Part shown: piece by piece, positions 24,332 through 32,818 of the stretch
How positions within the stretch are numbered: the first letter of the stretch is position 1
Layout of the letters: each line of letters opens with the position of its first letter
The notes under the pieces: generated by a model
Told to the model about the DNA's origin: nothing
Databases searched by the model: none
The model's input: only the letters and a program-made list of their open reading frames with translations
Program-made: the position numbers and the translations under genes
Assembly: GCA_944325445.1 (NCBI GenBank)
Contig: CALVAG010000010.1
Span: 1-59,729 of the forward strand
Direction: 5' to 3'
Length of the DNA: 59,729 nucleotides
DNA from: an uncultured Bacteroidales bacterium
GTDB lineage: Bacteria; Bacteroidota; Bacteroidia; Bacteroidales; UBA932

Positions 24332-27211
24332 ATGACAATGCGGAGACTATTCGTTACGATTTTGCTGTTTGGGATAATTGGAATACTTTACGGGCAGGAT
24401 GTTGAGACGCTCCCCGACGATCCCCGCGTAAAAAGCGGTACATTGGCAAATGGCCTCTCATATATTTTGGTAAAGAACGACGCCGTCAAGGGATATGCGG
24501 ATTTTTGCCTTGCCCAAAAATGCGGGACCGTACTCGAAGAGAAGAGACAGACCGGCATGTTCGAACTGCTCGAGGCTCTCATGCTGAAGGGGACACGCAA
24601 CTTTCCCGGTTCCGAAATATCCGATTACCTGAAAAAACTCGGCGTCTCTTCAGACAACATAATTTTTTCTACGGATGAAGACAATATCACCTATCTTATA
24701 AAGGATATCCCTGTCGGAAGGGAAAATACCGTAGATTCGTCTCTGCTCATTCTTTACAACTGGATAGGTTCATTGAATATAGACGAGGAAGACATTAAAG
24801 AGGAGATTCCATTCATAAAGAGCGAAATACTCAATAAATGGGATGCAGAAAAGAGACTGCACGAACAGTTGCTCGGAAAACTCTATCCCGGCAGCAGCTA
24901 TGCCGACAGTTTCAAACCTGAATATACGGATATTATCGACAGCTATACGTCAAAAGATGTAAGGGAATTTTACTACAAATGGTTCAGGCCCGATTTACAG
25001 GCGATAATCGTTGTAGGAGACATAGATCCGGCTCTTCTCGAATCGAAGATAAAGTCTACTTTCGTAACCATTTCGAAACCGATGTACGATCGGCCGAGAG
25101 AGTATTACAATCCTCCCGTGCTCGAAGGGATAAATACAGTCCTGCTCAAAGACAGGGAGTACAGCAAAACCACGGTTTCGATAAATCTGCTGAAAACGCC
25201 TCTCAAGGAGAATTACAGAAACACCTCCGTTCCATTTATACAGGAATATTTCGACACGGCTGTAGAGAAATTGCTTGCAGACAGGATAAGAGAGGGTATA
25301 ATCGCCCAGAACATACCTGTCGCCAACATTTCCGTTTCAAAAGGAAAATTCTTGAATATACACAATCTGGAAAGTTTTTCGGTCACTTTCGAGACACTTC
25401 CGTCCATGGTCTATTCCGCCCTCTCCTTTATAAATTCCGAGATTGTAAAGGCTGCGCAATACGGCTTTACCGGCAGGGAAATCTCCAAGTCCAAGGACAT
25501 CTATTTCAGAGAACTGGAAAACATCTACGACAACCGTCAGTTTCTCGGCAACGATATCTATCTGCAAAGGGCATTGAACCATTTCTACAATGGAGGTTCG
25601 CTGGCAAGCATAGAGCTCAAGTTCGAAATCATGAAGCAGATTCTCTTTACCATTTCCCAAAAACAGGTAAACAGCTACACGAACGCATTGCTCACGCAAA
25701 ACGACAATATTGTCATAACCTGCATGATGCCGGATTCAAATATGGAATCCCCTACAGCGGAACGGATTCTCGCGGCATACAGCAGCGGAGAACTGGTCAC
25801 GCCTGACACTACGGCAAAAAATGGCCAGTCCATAATTTTCTGGCCTCAGTTTACGGGAGACGGAACAGCAGGTACAGTCGTTTCGCAGAACGAAGACCCG
25901 ATAAGCGGAGCGCGTATCGCGAAACTTTCCAACGGAGCTGTCGTAATACTGAAAAGCGATGTGGAGACAAACAGCGACACCATCCTTTTCAGGGCAGTCA
26001 GCAAAGGCGGCTTTTCGCTTATGAAAGGGGTTACCCTTGCAAATGAAAGTTACATAAACGATATTCTCAACATAGGAGGGGTCGGCAATATATCGCAGCC
26101 GAACATGGAGAGGCTCTTCTCCTATTATGATTTGTCTGTAGATGCAAGAATCACCCAAAATAAGGAGATTCTATACGGTTACGCATCAAAAGCCTCTCTG
26201 GAAAAACTGTTTCATGCGATATACATGAATATGGTGGAAAGAAGAGCAGACCAGGCGGCTTTCGAGACTTACAGGCAAGGCAAAATCTACGAACTCGAAT
26301 CGAGGGCGCTCTCTCCGGAAAATGCATTCAGGGATACTCTGCTCCGATATACCTACAGCAATAAAAAAAGCGTGGAAGCCGTAACGGCAGAGCAGATGAA
26401 AGAGACCGATTATGCAGACATTCTGTCCCAGACACGGAGAAGATTCTCCAACGCAGCGGATTTCATATTTATTTTCTCCGGCAACTTCGATGCGGAAGAG
26501 GCTATGGAATATGCGGCAAAATATATCGGGGCCATTCCGGGAAACAGTTCCGATGATGAAGAGTGGATGGTCCTGCCCAATTACCTTACAAAAGGGCATG
26601 TATGCAAACGTTTCCTGTACAGCATGATATCCCCCAAAACATACATGAATGTAACCCGCTCTTACGGTGTACCTTATACGATAGAAAACCACATCCTTGC
26701 AAAGATGACCGAACGTTACCTTAAAGACATGCTGCTTCTTCCGCAAAACAGGCGGCTTTCTACCGTAAGCGATATAACCGCCTCCCTGAATTACTATCCG
26801 GAAGAGATTGCAACATTGAATACGGTTTTCGTCACAGACAGTTCGAATGCCGCCGTTCTCGATTCTCTCGTAGAGAGTTCGCTCGGTTCCATCGCCTACG
26901 GCAAAGGAGACACCAGAGAGTTCGAACAGATCAAGCAGGCTATGCAGGAGGAGTTCGCCAACACATGCAACAGCAGCTACTATTGGCTCGAAGCCATAGA
27001 GCACCGTTATATGGAAAACATCGATTTCCATTCCAATTACAGTTCTGTCCTCACCGGTATAACAGAAAAGCAACTGAGCGGTTTCGTAAAGAATCTTCTT
27101 GAAAAGGGGAATAAAATCTCCATAATAATGGACGGGACGACAGAGGATGTGAATACACAGAACCTTTTTAGGGAGAATGATTTCATAAGGGAGTTTTTCG
27201 GCATAGAATAA
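24332..27211 (+). CDS. M16 (insulinase/pitrilysin) family protein lacking the zinc site
   Basis: A 959-residue exported protein with the two-domain-pair layout of the long periplasmic M16 peptidases of Bacteroidota. Signal peptide residues about 3-22 (cleavage near LYGQ); the opening DPRVKSGTLANGLSYILVKN is the family's first strand. The zinc motif HxxEH should lie in the helix before LKGTRNFPG, but here it reads E78-L-L-E81-A82: both histidines are lost. The downstream glutamate region (EEIPFIKSEIL) also lacks the usual HEE. So the protein folds like M16 but should not cleave peptides; it may bind them or partner another M16. DUF3109 follows after 2 bases. Confidence 0.88.
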   Translation: MTMRRLFVTILLFGIIGILYGQDVETLPDDPRVKSGTLANGLSYILVKNDAVKGYADFCLAQKCGTVLEEKRQTGMFELLEALMLKGTRNFPGSEISDYLKKLGVSSDNIIFSTDEDNITYLIKDIPVGRENTVDSSLLILYNWIGSLNIDEEDIKEEIPFIKSEILNKWDAEKRLHEQLLGKLYPGSSYADSFKPEYTDIIDSYTSKDVREFYYKWFRPDLQAIIVVGDIDPALLESKIKSTFVTISKPMYDRPREYYNPPVLEGINTVLLKDREYSKTTVSINLLKTPLKENYRNTSVPFIQEYFDTAVEKLLADRIREGIIAQNIPVANISVSKGKFLNIHNLESFSVTFETLPSMVYSALSFINSEIVKAAQYGFTGREISKSKDIYFRELENIYDNRQFLGNDIYLQRALNHFYNGGSLASIELKFEIMKQILFTISQKQVNSYTNALLTQNDNIVITCMMPDSNMESPTAERILAAYSSGELVTPDTTAKNGQSIIFWPQFTGDGTAGTVVSQNEDPISGARIAKLSNGAVVILKSDVETNSDTILFRAVSKGGFSLMKGVTLANESYINDILNIGGVGNISQPNMERLFSYYDLSVDARITQNKEILYGYASKASLEKLFHAIYMNMVERRADQAAFETYRQGKIYELESRALSPENAFRDTLLRYTYSNKKSVEAVTAEQMKETDYADILSQTRRRFSNAADFIFIFSGNFDAEEAMEYAAKYIGAIPGNSSDDEEWMVLPNYLTKGHVCKRFLYSMISPKTYMNVTRSYGVPYTIENHILAKMTERYLKDMLLLPQNRRLSTVSDITASLNYYPEEIATLNTVFVTDSSNAAVLDSLVESSLGSIAYGKGDTREFEQIKQAMQEEFANTCNSSYYWLEAIEHRYMENIDFHSNYSSVLTGITEKQLSGFVKNLLEKGNKISIIMDGTTEDVNTQNLFRENDFIREFFGIE

Positions 27212-27213
27212 AA

Positions 27214-27807
27214 ATGGAACGCACATTCATTTTTGAGATCGGCGAATTCTTGGTCTCTTCCGAAATTGTCACCGAATATTTCTGCTGCGACTATGAGAGT
27301 TGCGGAGGCTGCTGCTGCATAATAGGCGACAGCGGCGCTCCCGTGGAGGAAGACGAAATCGCACAATTAAGGGAGAATTTCGACAGATATGCCCCGTTCA
27401 TGACGGCAAAGGGCATTGCGGAGGTAAAAAGGGAGGGATTTGCCATAAGGGACTACGACAACGACCTCGTAACCCCCCTGGTAGAGGACAGGGAGTGCGC
27501 CTACTGCTGCTTCGACAAGGATAACAACTGCTACTGCGCAATAGAAAAAGGGTATCTGCAGAATGGCAGCCTCTTTAAAAAACCGATTTCCTGCAATCTT
27601 TACCCTATAAGGGTATCTAAACTCTCCAACGGAAAAACGGCCCTCAACCTGCACAGATGGAGCATCTGCTCCGATGCCTACGAAAAAGGGCAAAAAGAGA
27701 AGATAAGAGTATACCGGTTTTTGAAAGAGCCCCTCATAAGGGCATACGGCCGGGAATTTTATTCAGCATTGGAAGCCGCTTCCAAAAGCTTTTTCGCCTC
27801 CGAATAA
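27214..27807 (+). CDS. DUF3109 family cysteine-rich protein
   Basis: A 197-residue cytoplasmic protein conserved across Bacteroidota, of unknown function. It is rich in cysteines arranged as CCDYESCGGCCC near residue 24, ECAYCCFDKDNNCYC near residue 93, and KPISCNLYPIRV, resembling the YkgJ-type zinc or iron cluster proteins. It starts 2 bases after the M16-type gene, so the two are co-transcribed. Its 3' end overlaps the convergent DUF2007 gene by 49 bases. Confidence 0.9.
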   Translation: MERTFIFEIGEFLVSSEIVTEYFCCDYESCGGCCCIIGDSGAPVEEDEIAQLRENFDRYAPFMTAKGIAEVKREGFAIRDYDNDLVTPLVEDRECAYCCFDKDNNCYCAIEKGYLQNGSLFKKPISCNLYPIRVSKLSNGKTALNLHRWSICSDAYEKGQKEKIRVYRFLKEPLIRAYGREFYSALEAASKSFFASE

Positions 27808-27974
27808 TCCTCATCGTTCACAACGAGAGTGATACTTAAAAGGTCATCGTTTGTTATGCCCGAAATTATAGGCAGATATTCGTTCATTACAGCCGCCTTT
27901 ATCCCTGCATTTTCCAACATTCCCTTTGCCACATTGGCAGAAAAGGAATTGAGATATTTCCCTACAACTTTCAT
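27759..27974 (-). CDS. DUF2007 (putative signal-transducing) small protein
   Basis: A 71-residue protein starting at ATG 27974 (MKVVGKYLNSFSANVAKGML). It shows the DUF2007 pattern: an N-terminal strand, a helix that ends AGIKAAVMNEYLP, and the closing LVVNDEDYSEAKKLLEA. This ACT/PII-like fold is proposed to bind small ligands but has no proven role. Its ATG overlaps the stop of the upstream membrane gene by four bases (ATGA), and its end overlaps the convergent DUF3109 gene. Confidence 0.83.
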   Translation of the reverse strand: MKVVGKYLNSFSANVAKGMLENAGIKAAVMNEYLPIISGITNDDLLSITLVVNDEDYSEAKKLLEAASNAE

Positions 27975-28444
27975 GATATCTGATGCTCCTCCATTGCAGC
28001 ATTCGCAATAACCCTGCCCACTCTGAAAACCTCCTTCCTGAGCCCGCATATCATTGCCGGTTTGGATGAAAAGTCTATGACAACCTCGTCCTCGAACATC
28101 CTGAGCGCCCTTATAACCTTATTTTTATGCCTGAAAGAAAGGGATGTGGGCGTTTCTCCGCTCAAAACATAGTTGTAATTCTGCATGGCCTTTACCACGG
28201 CATCCTTTTTACCTGCAAAATCATACTCCCCGTAAACCTCCTTTTTTGCAAAACCGAAAATGGGATATATCGCGGAAATGCCTATCAGAAAGAGAAGGAT
28301 CTTCCACCATGCCCCCTCCTTAAAGAGGTCGAAAACAGTAAGCTGGTCTGAATGTTGCGAAGTGTAGAACAATATAAGCACCACTATGCAGAAAATTATG
28401 GCGATATAGAAAAAATATTTTACGGCTCTTATTGCGTATTTCAT
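27971..28444 (-). CDS. Membrane protein of unknown function, two helices
   Basis: A 157-residue protein, start at ATG 28444 (MKYAIRAVKYFFYIAIIFCI); the longer open frame upstream would run through the promoter region of the divergent gene. Two membrane segments at about residues 9-28 and 48-68 are followed by a soluble C-terminal domain (YNYVLSGETPTSLSFRHKNK, MFEDEVVIDFS). I do not recognise the family, though the gene pair with DUF2007 looks stable. Confidence 0.75.
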   Translation of the reverse strand: MKYAIRAVKYFFYIAIIFCIVVLILFYTSQHSDQLTVFDLFKEGAWWKILLFLIGISAIYPIFGFAKKEVYGEYDFAGKKDAVVKAMQNYNYVLSGETPTSLSFRHKNKVIRALRMFEDEVVIDFSSKPAMICGLRKEVFRVGRVIANAAMEEHQIS

Positions 28445-28557
28445 ATCGGATTTTTTTAGTGAATAATTATGCAACTCTTTTTGTGCGAGTTGCTCCCATG
28501 GTGCAAATTTAAGAAATTTTACTACTTTTGTAAGGTTGTTACTAAAAATGTTGGACA

Positions 28558-29418
28558 ATGGACAAGAAATTCAAGATTATCATCGGCGTATTGTCTGCTG
28601 CAGTTGCGGTTCTGGCAATCGTATTAATCTATGTGTGGATAGACAGGAACAGTTATATAAACGAACTCACCATAGACAAGGAGAATCTTACAGCAGAGAT
28701 GTTGCAGTTGCAGGAGGAGTATGCGCAACTCTCATCTACTAACGACACCCTCAACAACGAAATACTGCTGGAAAGAGAGAAGGTAGCGCAGCTTATAGAG
28801 AGGGTTCAGAAGACCGAAGCCACGAACAAGGCCATGCTGCGCAAATATGAGAAGGAACTTGGGACATTGCGGAGCATAATGCGCAACTATATAAAACAGA
28901 TAGATTCATTGAACACGCTCAATATAACGCTCCGTGCAGAGGCTGCGGAGGCCAAACAGCAGGCACGCGAAAGCAAAGACAGATACGAGAATCTCAAATC
29001 GACTACGGAAGAGCTCGGCAAGCAGGTTGAACTGGGCTCCATAGTAAAAGGGCGCGGGCTGGTAATGACAGGCGTCACCGAAAGCGGCAAGGAGACAGAC
29101 CGCAGCAGCAGGACTGCAAAACTGAAAGCCTGCCTCAACCTTGTAGAGAACTCCATTGCAAAAAAAGGCCCGAGAAGCGTTTATATAAGAATCAAGGGGC
29201 CCGACGGCATACTCATGACTACCGAGCAACAGCATCTCTTTACCTTCGAGGGCGAGCAGATGATCTATTCGGAGAGCCGTGAAGTCGATTATCAGGGTTC
29301 GGAGGTTGAAGTCTGCATCTATTTCGACCCGGGACAGAAACTCACAAAAGGGGTCTATACTGTGGAGGCGTACACAGACGAAGCCAAACTTGCATCAACG
29401 GATATGCTCTTAAGATAG
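28558..29418 (+). CDS. Membrane-anchored coiled-coil protein of unknown function
   Basis: A 286-residue protein with an N-terminal membrane anchor (residues 6-28, FKIIIGVLSAAVAVLAIVLI) followed by a long coiled coil (about 34-150; heptads such as LTAEMLQLQEEYAQLSSTN and AMLRKYEKELGTLRSIM) and a C-terminal beta domain (GSIVKGRGLVMTGVTESGKE to the end) facing the periplasm. The domain resembles the conserved Bacteroidota 'SIVKGRGL' proteins whose function is not established. Its stop shares one base with the GTG of hemW. A TACTTTTG box at 28523-28530 is a possible -7 element with no clear -33 partner. Confidence 0.82.
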   Translation: MDKKFKIIIGVLSAAVAVLAIVLIYVWIDRNSYINELTIDKENLTAEMLQLQEEYAQLSSTNDTLNNEILLEREKVAQLIERVQKTEATNKAMLRKYEKELGTLRSIMRNYIKQIDSLNTLNITLRAEAAEAKQQARESKDRYENLKSTTEELGKQVELGSIVKGRGLVMTGVTESGKETDRSSRTAKLKACLNLVENSIAKKGPRSVYIRIKGPDGILMTTEQQHLFTFEGEQMIYSESREVDYQGSEVEVCIYFDPGQKLTKGVYTVEAYTDEAKLASTDMLLR

Positions 29419-30602
29419 TGCATCTCTACATCCATATTCCCTTCTGCGCGAGTTTTTGCAGCTATTGCGATTTCTATTCCGTAAAGCTGCTTTCGTTGAG
29501 AGAGAAATATGTGGAGGCTCTGTGCAGGGAAATAGCTTCTTACGCAAAATACGAAGGGAGTGCTGCGGATACGATTTATATCGGAGGCGGCACTCCTTCC
29601 GTTTTGCCGTTGGGGCAGCTGCGGAAAATCATCGGTACCGTCCGCGCAAATTTCTCCCTCTCTGCTTTAAGGGAGTTTACAATCGAGGTAAATCCCGACG
29701 ATATTACGCCTGAATATGCCTCTGGACTGAAATCATCGGGGATAAACAGGGTAAGTATGGGCGTACAGTCTTTCGACAATGCCGCGCTCGAATGGATGAA
29801 CCGCCGTCACAACGCAGATGACGCCGTAAGGGCATACTCTATTTTACGCAACGCAGGCTTTGAAAACATAAGCCTGGACCTTATTTTCGGCTATTCCATG
29901 CTTACGGATGAGGCATGGATGAAGAATCTGGAAAAGATTGCCGTCCTTGCGCCCGAACATATCTCCGCCTATCAGATGAGCATAGAACCGGGAAGCCTTA
30001 TCGCCTCCATGGCGCGTGAGGGGAAAAAAGTATTGCACTCACCGGAAAGATGTGCAGAACAGTATGCCATGCTGCAGCAGTTTCTCTCCGCTCACGGATA
30101 CCGGCAATATGAGATCTCCAACTTTGCAAAGGCAGAAGATGACGGAAGCTGCAGGATTGCCACACATAACTCTTCTTACTGGAGCGGAGAGCCATACAGA
30201 GGATTCGGGCCTGGGGCCCATTCATATAGCGGCATTCTGCACGGGCAGGACGGGATATTTGCCATACGGAGCTGGAATCTTCCATTGGTAAAACGCTACT
30301 GCGCATACTTCTCCGAAATTCCGGAACACGGCGGATTTACGGAGCGGAAACCGGTAAGCGGCAGCGAACGCCTGAATGCTGCGGATATCTTCAATGAAAC
30401 CGTTATGCTCGGGCTAAGAACCTGCGACGGACTGGATTTGGACCGCCTCAGGGAGATAAGTCCGGTGCTTCTCGAAAAAAAGGGTCCTGAAATGGAGAGA
30501 ATGCTCAAAAGGGGCGACCTGCTTTCAGAGGGGAATAAAATAAAAATCCCGTCCGAAAGGCTTTTTGTATCGGACGGGATTATAAGAGACCTTTTTATCT
30601 GA
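29418..30602 (+). CDS. hemW: Radical SAM heme chaperone HemW (coproporphyrinogen oxidase-like)
   Basis: A 394-residue radical SAM protein that carries heme for insertion into respiratory enzymes; formerly called HemN-like. The cluster motif is CASFCSYCDFYS (C10, C14, C17), which is CxxxCxxC. GGGTPSVLP and IEVNPDDITP are the usual SAM-binding segments, followed by RVSMGVQSF and ISAYQMSIEPGS. It lacks the N-terminal extension of true HemN, so HemW is the better call. The start is the GTG at 29418, overlapping the previous TAG by one base. A 12-base-pair hairpin lies in its last codons. Confidence 0.92.
   Translation: MHLYIHIPFCASFCSYCDFYSVKLLSLREKYVEALCREIASYAKYEGSAADTIYIGGGTPSVLPLGQLRKIIGTVRANFSLSALREFTIEVNPDDITPEYASGLKSSGINRVSMGVQSFDNAALEWMNRRHNADDAVRAYSILRNAGFENISLDLIFGYSMLTDEAWMKNLEKIAVLAPEHISAYQMSIEPGSLIASMAREGKKVLHSPERCAEQYAMLQQFLSAHGYRQYEISNFAKAEDDGSCRIATHNSSYWSGEPYRGFGPGAHSYSGILHGQDGIFAIRSWNLPLVKRYCAYFSEIPEHGGFTERKPVSGSERLNAADIFNETVMLGLRTCDGLDLDRLREISPVLLEKKGPEMERMLKRGDLLSEGNKIKIPSERLFVSDGIIRDLFI
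30545..30581. terminator. Strong hairpin inside the end of hemW
   Basis: AATCCCGTCCGA (30545-30556) and TCGGACGGGATT (30570-30581) pair perfectly with a 13-base loop. The stem is coding sequence, ending 21 bases before the hemW stop, and the sdhC stop of the convergent gene follows at 30603. It could stop transcription from both sides. Confidence 0.55.
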
Positions 30603-31274
30603 TTAAAACGCTGCCGTGCAGAAATTGGCAACGATATATGCCTTGACTGCAACTGCTATAAATACCAGTACCAAAATAGTTGAAACTATGTGGCCGATTA
30701 CCTTCCAGCGGTTGAACCAGATATTGTTGTTTATTCCCAATGTCTGGAACGCGCTCCAGAAACCGTGATTGAGATGGAACCAGAGAGCTATGAACCAGAC
30801 TATATAGATAATCAGAATCCAGATATTGTCGAAGGTCTGGTAAAGAAGCGCAGGGCCCTGCTCCGCATGTTCTCCCATAAATTCGGGCAGCTGCATTTTC
30901 GCCCAGAAATGGGTAAGGTGGAATGCAAGAAGGCCGAGAACAACGATACCCAACACGAACATATTCTTCGACGCCCAATCATCTGCCTGGGCTTTGTTGC
31001 TGACTGCATATCTCTCTACACCGCGGGCCTTGCGATTGTGCAAGGTAAGAATCAGAGCATAAATGATATGAATAATGAAACCTGCTGCAAGGATAGGAAC
31101 CATTACGGTTACTATCGGTAAACTCATAAAGTCGCATCCGGCCTGAAATGCCTCATCGCTTATTAAAGAGAGTCCGTTGACAAAGGCGTGTATAAAGAGG
31201 AAAAGGATTAAAAACAATCCGGTGATACTCATTATGAGCTTTTTCCCGATAGAAGATGTAAAGATATTTGCCAT
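30603..31274 (-). CDS. sdhC: Succinate dehydrogenase / fumarate reductase cytochrome b subunit
   Basis: A 223-residue membrane anchor of the Bacteroidota-type complex II (single cytochrome b protein with five helices). The N-terminal block TSSIGKKLIMSITGLFLILF is the family signature; heme-ligating histidines lie in FIHAFVNG, IIHIIYALIL, FHLTHFWAK and WFHLNHGFWSAF. Usually sdhA and sdhB follow on the same strand. Here the next gene downstream is hemW on the opposite strand, ending one base away, so the flavoprotein and iron-sulfur subunits must be elsewhere. Confidence 0.92.
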   Translation of the reverse strand: MANIFTSSIGKKLIMSITGLFLILFLFIHAFVNGLSLISDEAFQAGCDFMSLPIVTVMVPILAAGFIIHIIYALILTLHNRKARGVERYAVSNKAQADDWASKNMFVLGIVVLGLLAFHLTHFWAKMQLPEFMGEHAEQGPALLYQTFDNIWILIIYIVWFIALWFHLNHGFWSAFQTLGINNNIWFNRWKVIGHIVSTILVLVFIAVAVKAYIVANFCTAAF

Positions 31275-31340
31275 ATCGATTTGTGTTTTGTTATTTTTAA
31301 AATATTAATATCGCTTTAACTACGCAAAGATATATTCTTA

Positions 31341-31372
31341 GTTGCAATTATCATAATATTTGGCTACTTTTG
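31341..31372 (+). promoter_or_regulatory. Predicted promoter of pyrH
   Basis: GTTG at 31341-31344, 20 bases, then TACTTTTG at 31365-31372, a good TAnnTTTG match. Transcription would start near 31379, about 44 bases before the ATG. A CAAAGATA at 31325-31332 is a -7 box facing the other way, for sdhC, with no convincing -33 partner. Confidence 0.55.
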
Positions 31373-31422
31373 TTTCATATTCTACTATGGCATAGTGCCT
31401 TATTTTGCTGATTTAAATTAAA

Positions 31423-32136
31423 ATGAAATTTAGGAGAATTTTACTGAAACTCAGCGGCGAGAGTCTGGCCGGCAAAACCGGTACGGGAATAGATTCCGCT
31501 GTCACCGCCCTGTATGCAAAACAGATTGCCAAAGTCGCCGGAACCGGCGTACAGATTGCCATAGTCATAGGCGGCGGAAATATATTCAGGGGGCTTTCAG
31601 GAGTAGACAAAGGATTCAGCAGGGTCAAAGGAGACCAGATGGGAATGCTTGCAACCGTCATAAACAGCATAGCCCTCTCCATGTTCATTCAGAAAGAGGG
31701 AGTGGAGGCGGAGGTTTTCACCTCAATGGCAATGGAGCCCGTAGCGCGCCACTACGCAAAGGAAAAAGCGGTGGCCCTTATGGAAAAGGGCGGTATTGCA
31801 ATAATAGCCGGCGGAACCGGCAATCCTTATTTTACAACGGATTCCGCTGCCGCGCTGCGTGCATGCGAAATAGAAGCGGATGCCCTGCTTAAAGGTACGC
31901 GCGTAGACGGCATTTATACGGCAGATCCCGAGAAGGACCCCGCTGCAAGGAAATTCAAGACCATAACATTCTCTAAAGTCTACGAATTGGGGCTCAAGAT
32001 AATGGACCTCACGGCCTTTACCCTTTGCAAGGAGAATAATTGCCCGATTATAGTATTCGATATGGACAAGGAGGGCAATCTCGAAAGATTGGTCGTAAAG
32101 GGAGAAGAGATAGGTACAACTGTCGAAAATAATTAA
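31423..32136 (+). CDS. pyrH: UMP kinase
   Basis: A 237-residue cytoplasmic UMP kinase of the bacterial hexameric type, making UDP from UMP in pyrimidine synthesis. Opening RILLKLSGESLAGKTGTGID, then IAIVIGGGNIFRG, MGMLATVINSIAL and GGTGNPYFTTDSAAALRA are all diagnostic. frr follows after 11 bases, the common bacterial pairing. Confidence 0.97.
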   Translation: MKFRRILLKLSGESLAGKTGTGIDSAVTALYAKQIAKVAGTGVQIAIVIGGGNIFRGLSGVDKGFSRVKGDQMGMLATVINSIALSMFIQKEGVEAEVFTSMAMEPVARHYAKEKAVALMEKGGIAIIAGGTGNPYFTTDSAAALRACEIEADALLKGTRVDGIYTADPEKDPAARKFKTITFSKVYELGLKIMDLTAFTLCKENNCPIIVFDMDKEGNLERLVVKGEEIGTTVENN

Positions 32137-32147
32137 TACTAAACAAT

Positions 32148-32714
32148 ATGGATACACAAGTTTCAAAAGAGTGTTTGCAGAAAGCTAAAGATAAGATGAA
32201 CAATGCCATCATCTTTCTCGAGGATGAACTTAAAAGTTTCAGAGCGGGGAAAGCCAACCCGGCAGTGTTCAACGGACTGGTAGTGGATTACTACGGAACC
32301 CCTACCCCGATTCCTCAGGTATCGAGCGTAACTACTCCGGATGCCAAAACCATGCTTATACAGCCATGGGACAAAAAACTTATTCCGGCTATCGAAAAGG
32401 CGATTATGGATGCCAATCTGGGATTCACCCCGCAAAACAACGGAGAGCAGATAAGGATTTCTGTTCCGCCGCTTACGGAGGAGAGAAGGAAAGAGCTGGT
32501 AAAACAGGCGCGCGCTGCAGGAGAAAATGCCAAAGTAAGCGTAAGGACAGCCCGCAGGGAAGTTATAGATGCACACAAGAAATTCCAGAAAGAAGGGTTG
32601 CCTGAAGATGTATGCAAGGATGCAGAAAATGAAATCCAGAAAGAGACCGATAATTTCAACAAGAAGATTGACGGGATTATTGCAGCGAAAGAGAAGGAGA
32701 TTATGACCGTATAG
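32148..32714 (+). CDS. frr: Ribosome recycling factor
   Basis: A 188-residue protein that splits post-termination ribosomes together with EF-G. The two-domain family pattern is complete: FLEDELKSFRAGKANPAVFN at the start, the beta domain YYGTPTPIPQVSSVT, QPWDKKLIPAIEKAI, and the helical C terminus (VRTARREVIDAHKKFQKEG). A tail AAKEKEIMTV closes it. Confidence 0.97.
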   Translation: MDTQVSKECLQKAKDKMNNAIIFLEDELKSFRAGKANPAVFNGLVVDYYGTPTPIPQVSSVTTPDAKTMLIQPWDKKLIPAIEKAIMDANLGFTPQNNGEQIRISVPPLTEERRKELVKQARAAGENAKVSVRTARREVIDAHKKFQKEGLPEDVCKDAENEIQKETDNFNKKIDGIIAAKEKEIMTV

Positions 32715-32750
32715 TTAGCGTTATAGCAGCGAACTGGAAAACAATAAGTA

Positions 32751-32792
32751 TCAGGGCTCGGTCATGTACAGAAGTACACTCCCGGGCCCTGA
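32751..32792. terminator. Long hairpin between convergent frr and receptor A
   Basis: TCAGGGCTCGG (32751-32761) pairs with CCGGGCCCTGA (32782-32792) with one G-U pair; inside it TGTAC and GTACA form a second short stem around AGAA. It lies 37 bases after the frr stop and 27 bases before the receptor stop. The T run is weak on both sides, but the stem is strong enough to suggest termination or transcript protection. Confidence 0.5.
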
Positions 32793-32818
32793 ACTTTAAT
32801 GCCTTCCACTGCCTGAAA

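Noticed and set aside
26186..27226. Minus-strand 346-codon open frame opposite the M16-type gene
   Set aside because: Lies wholly inside the M16-type gene with no signal, motif or ribosome site.
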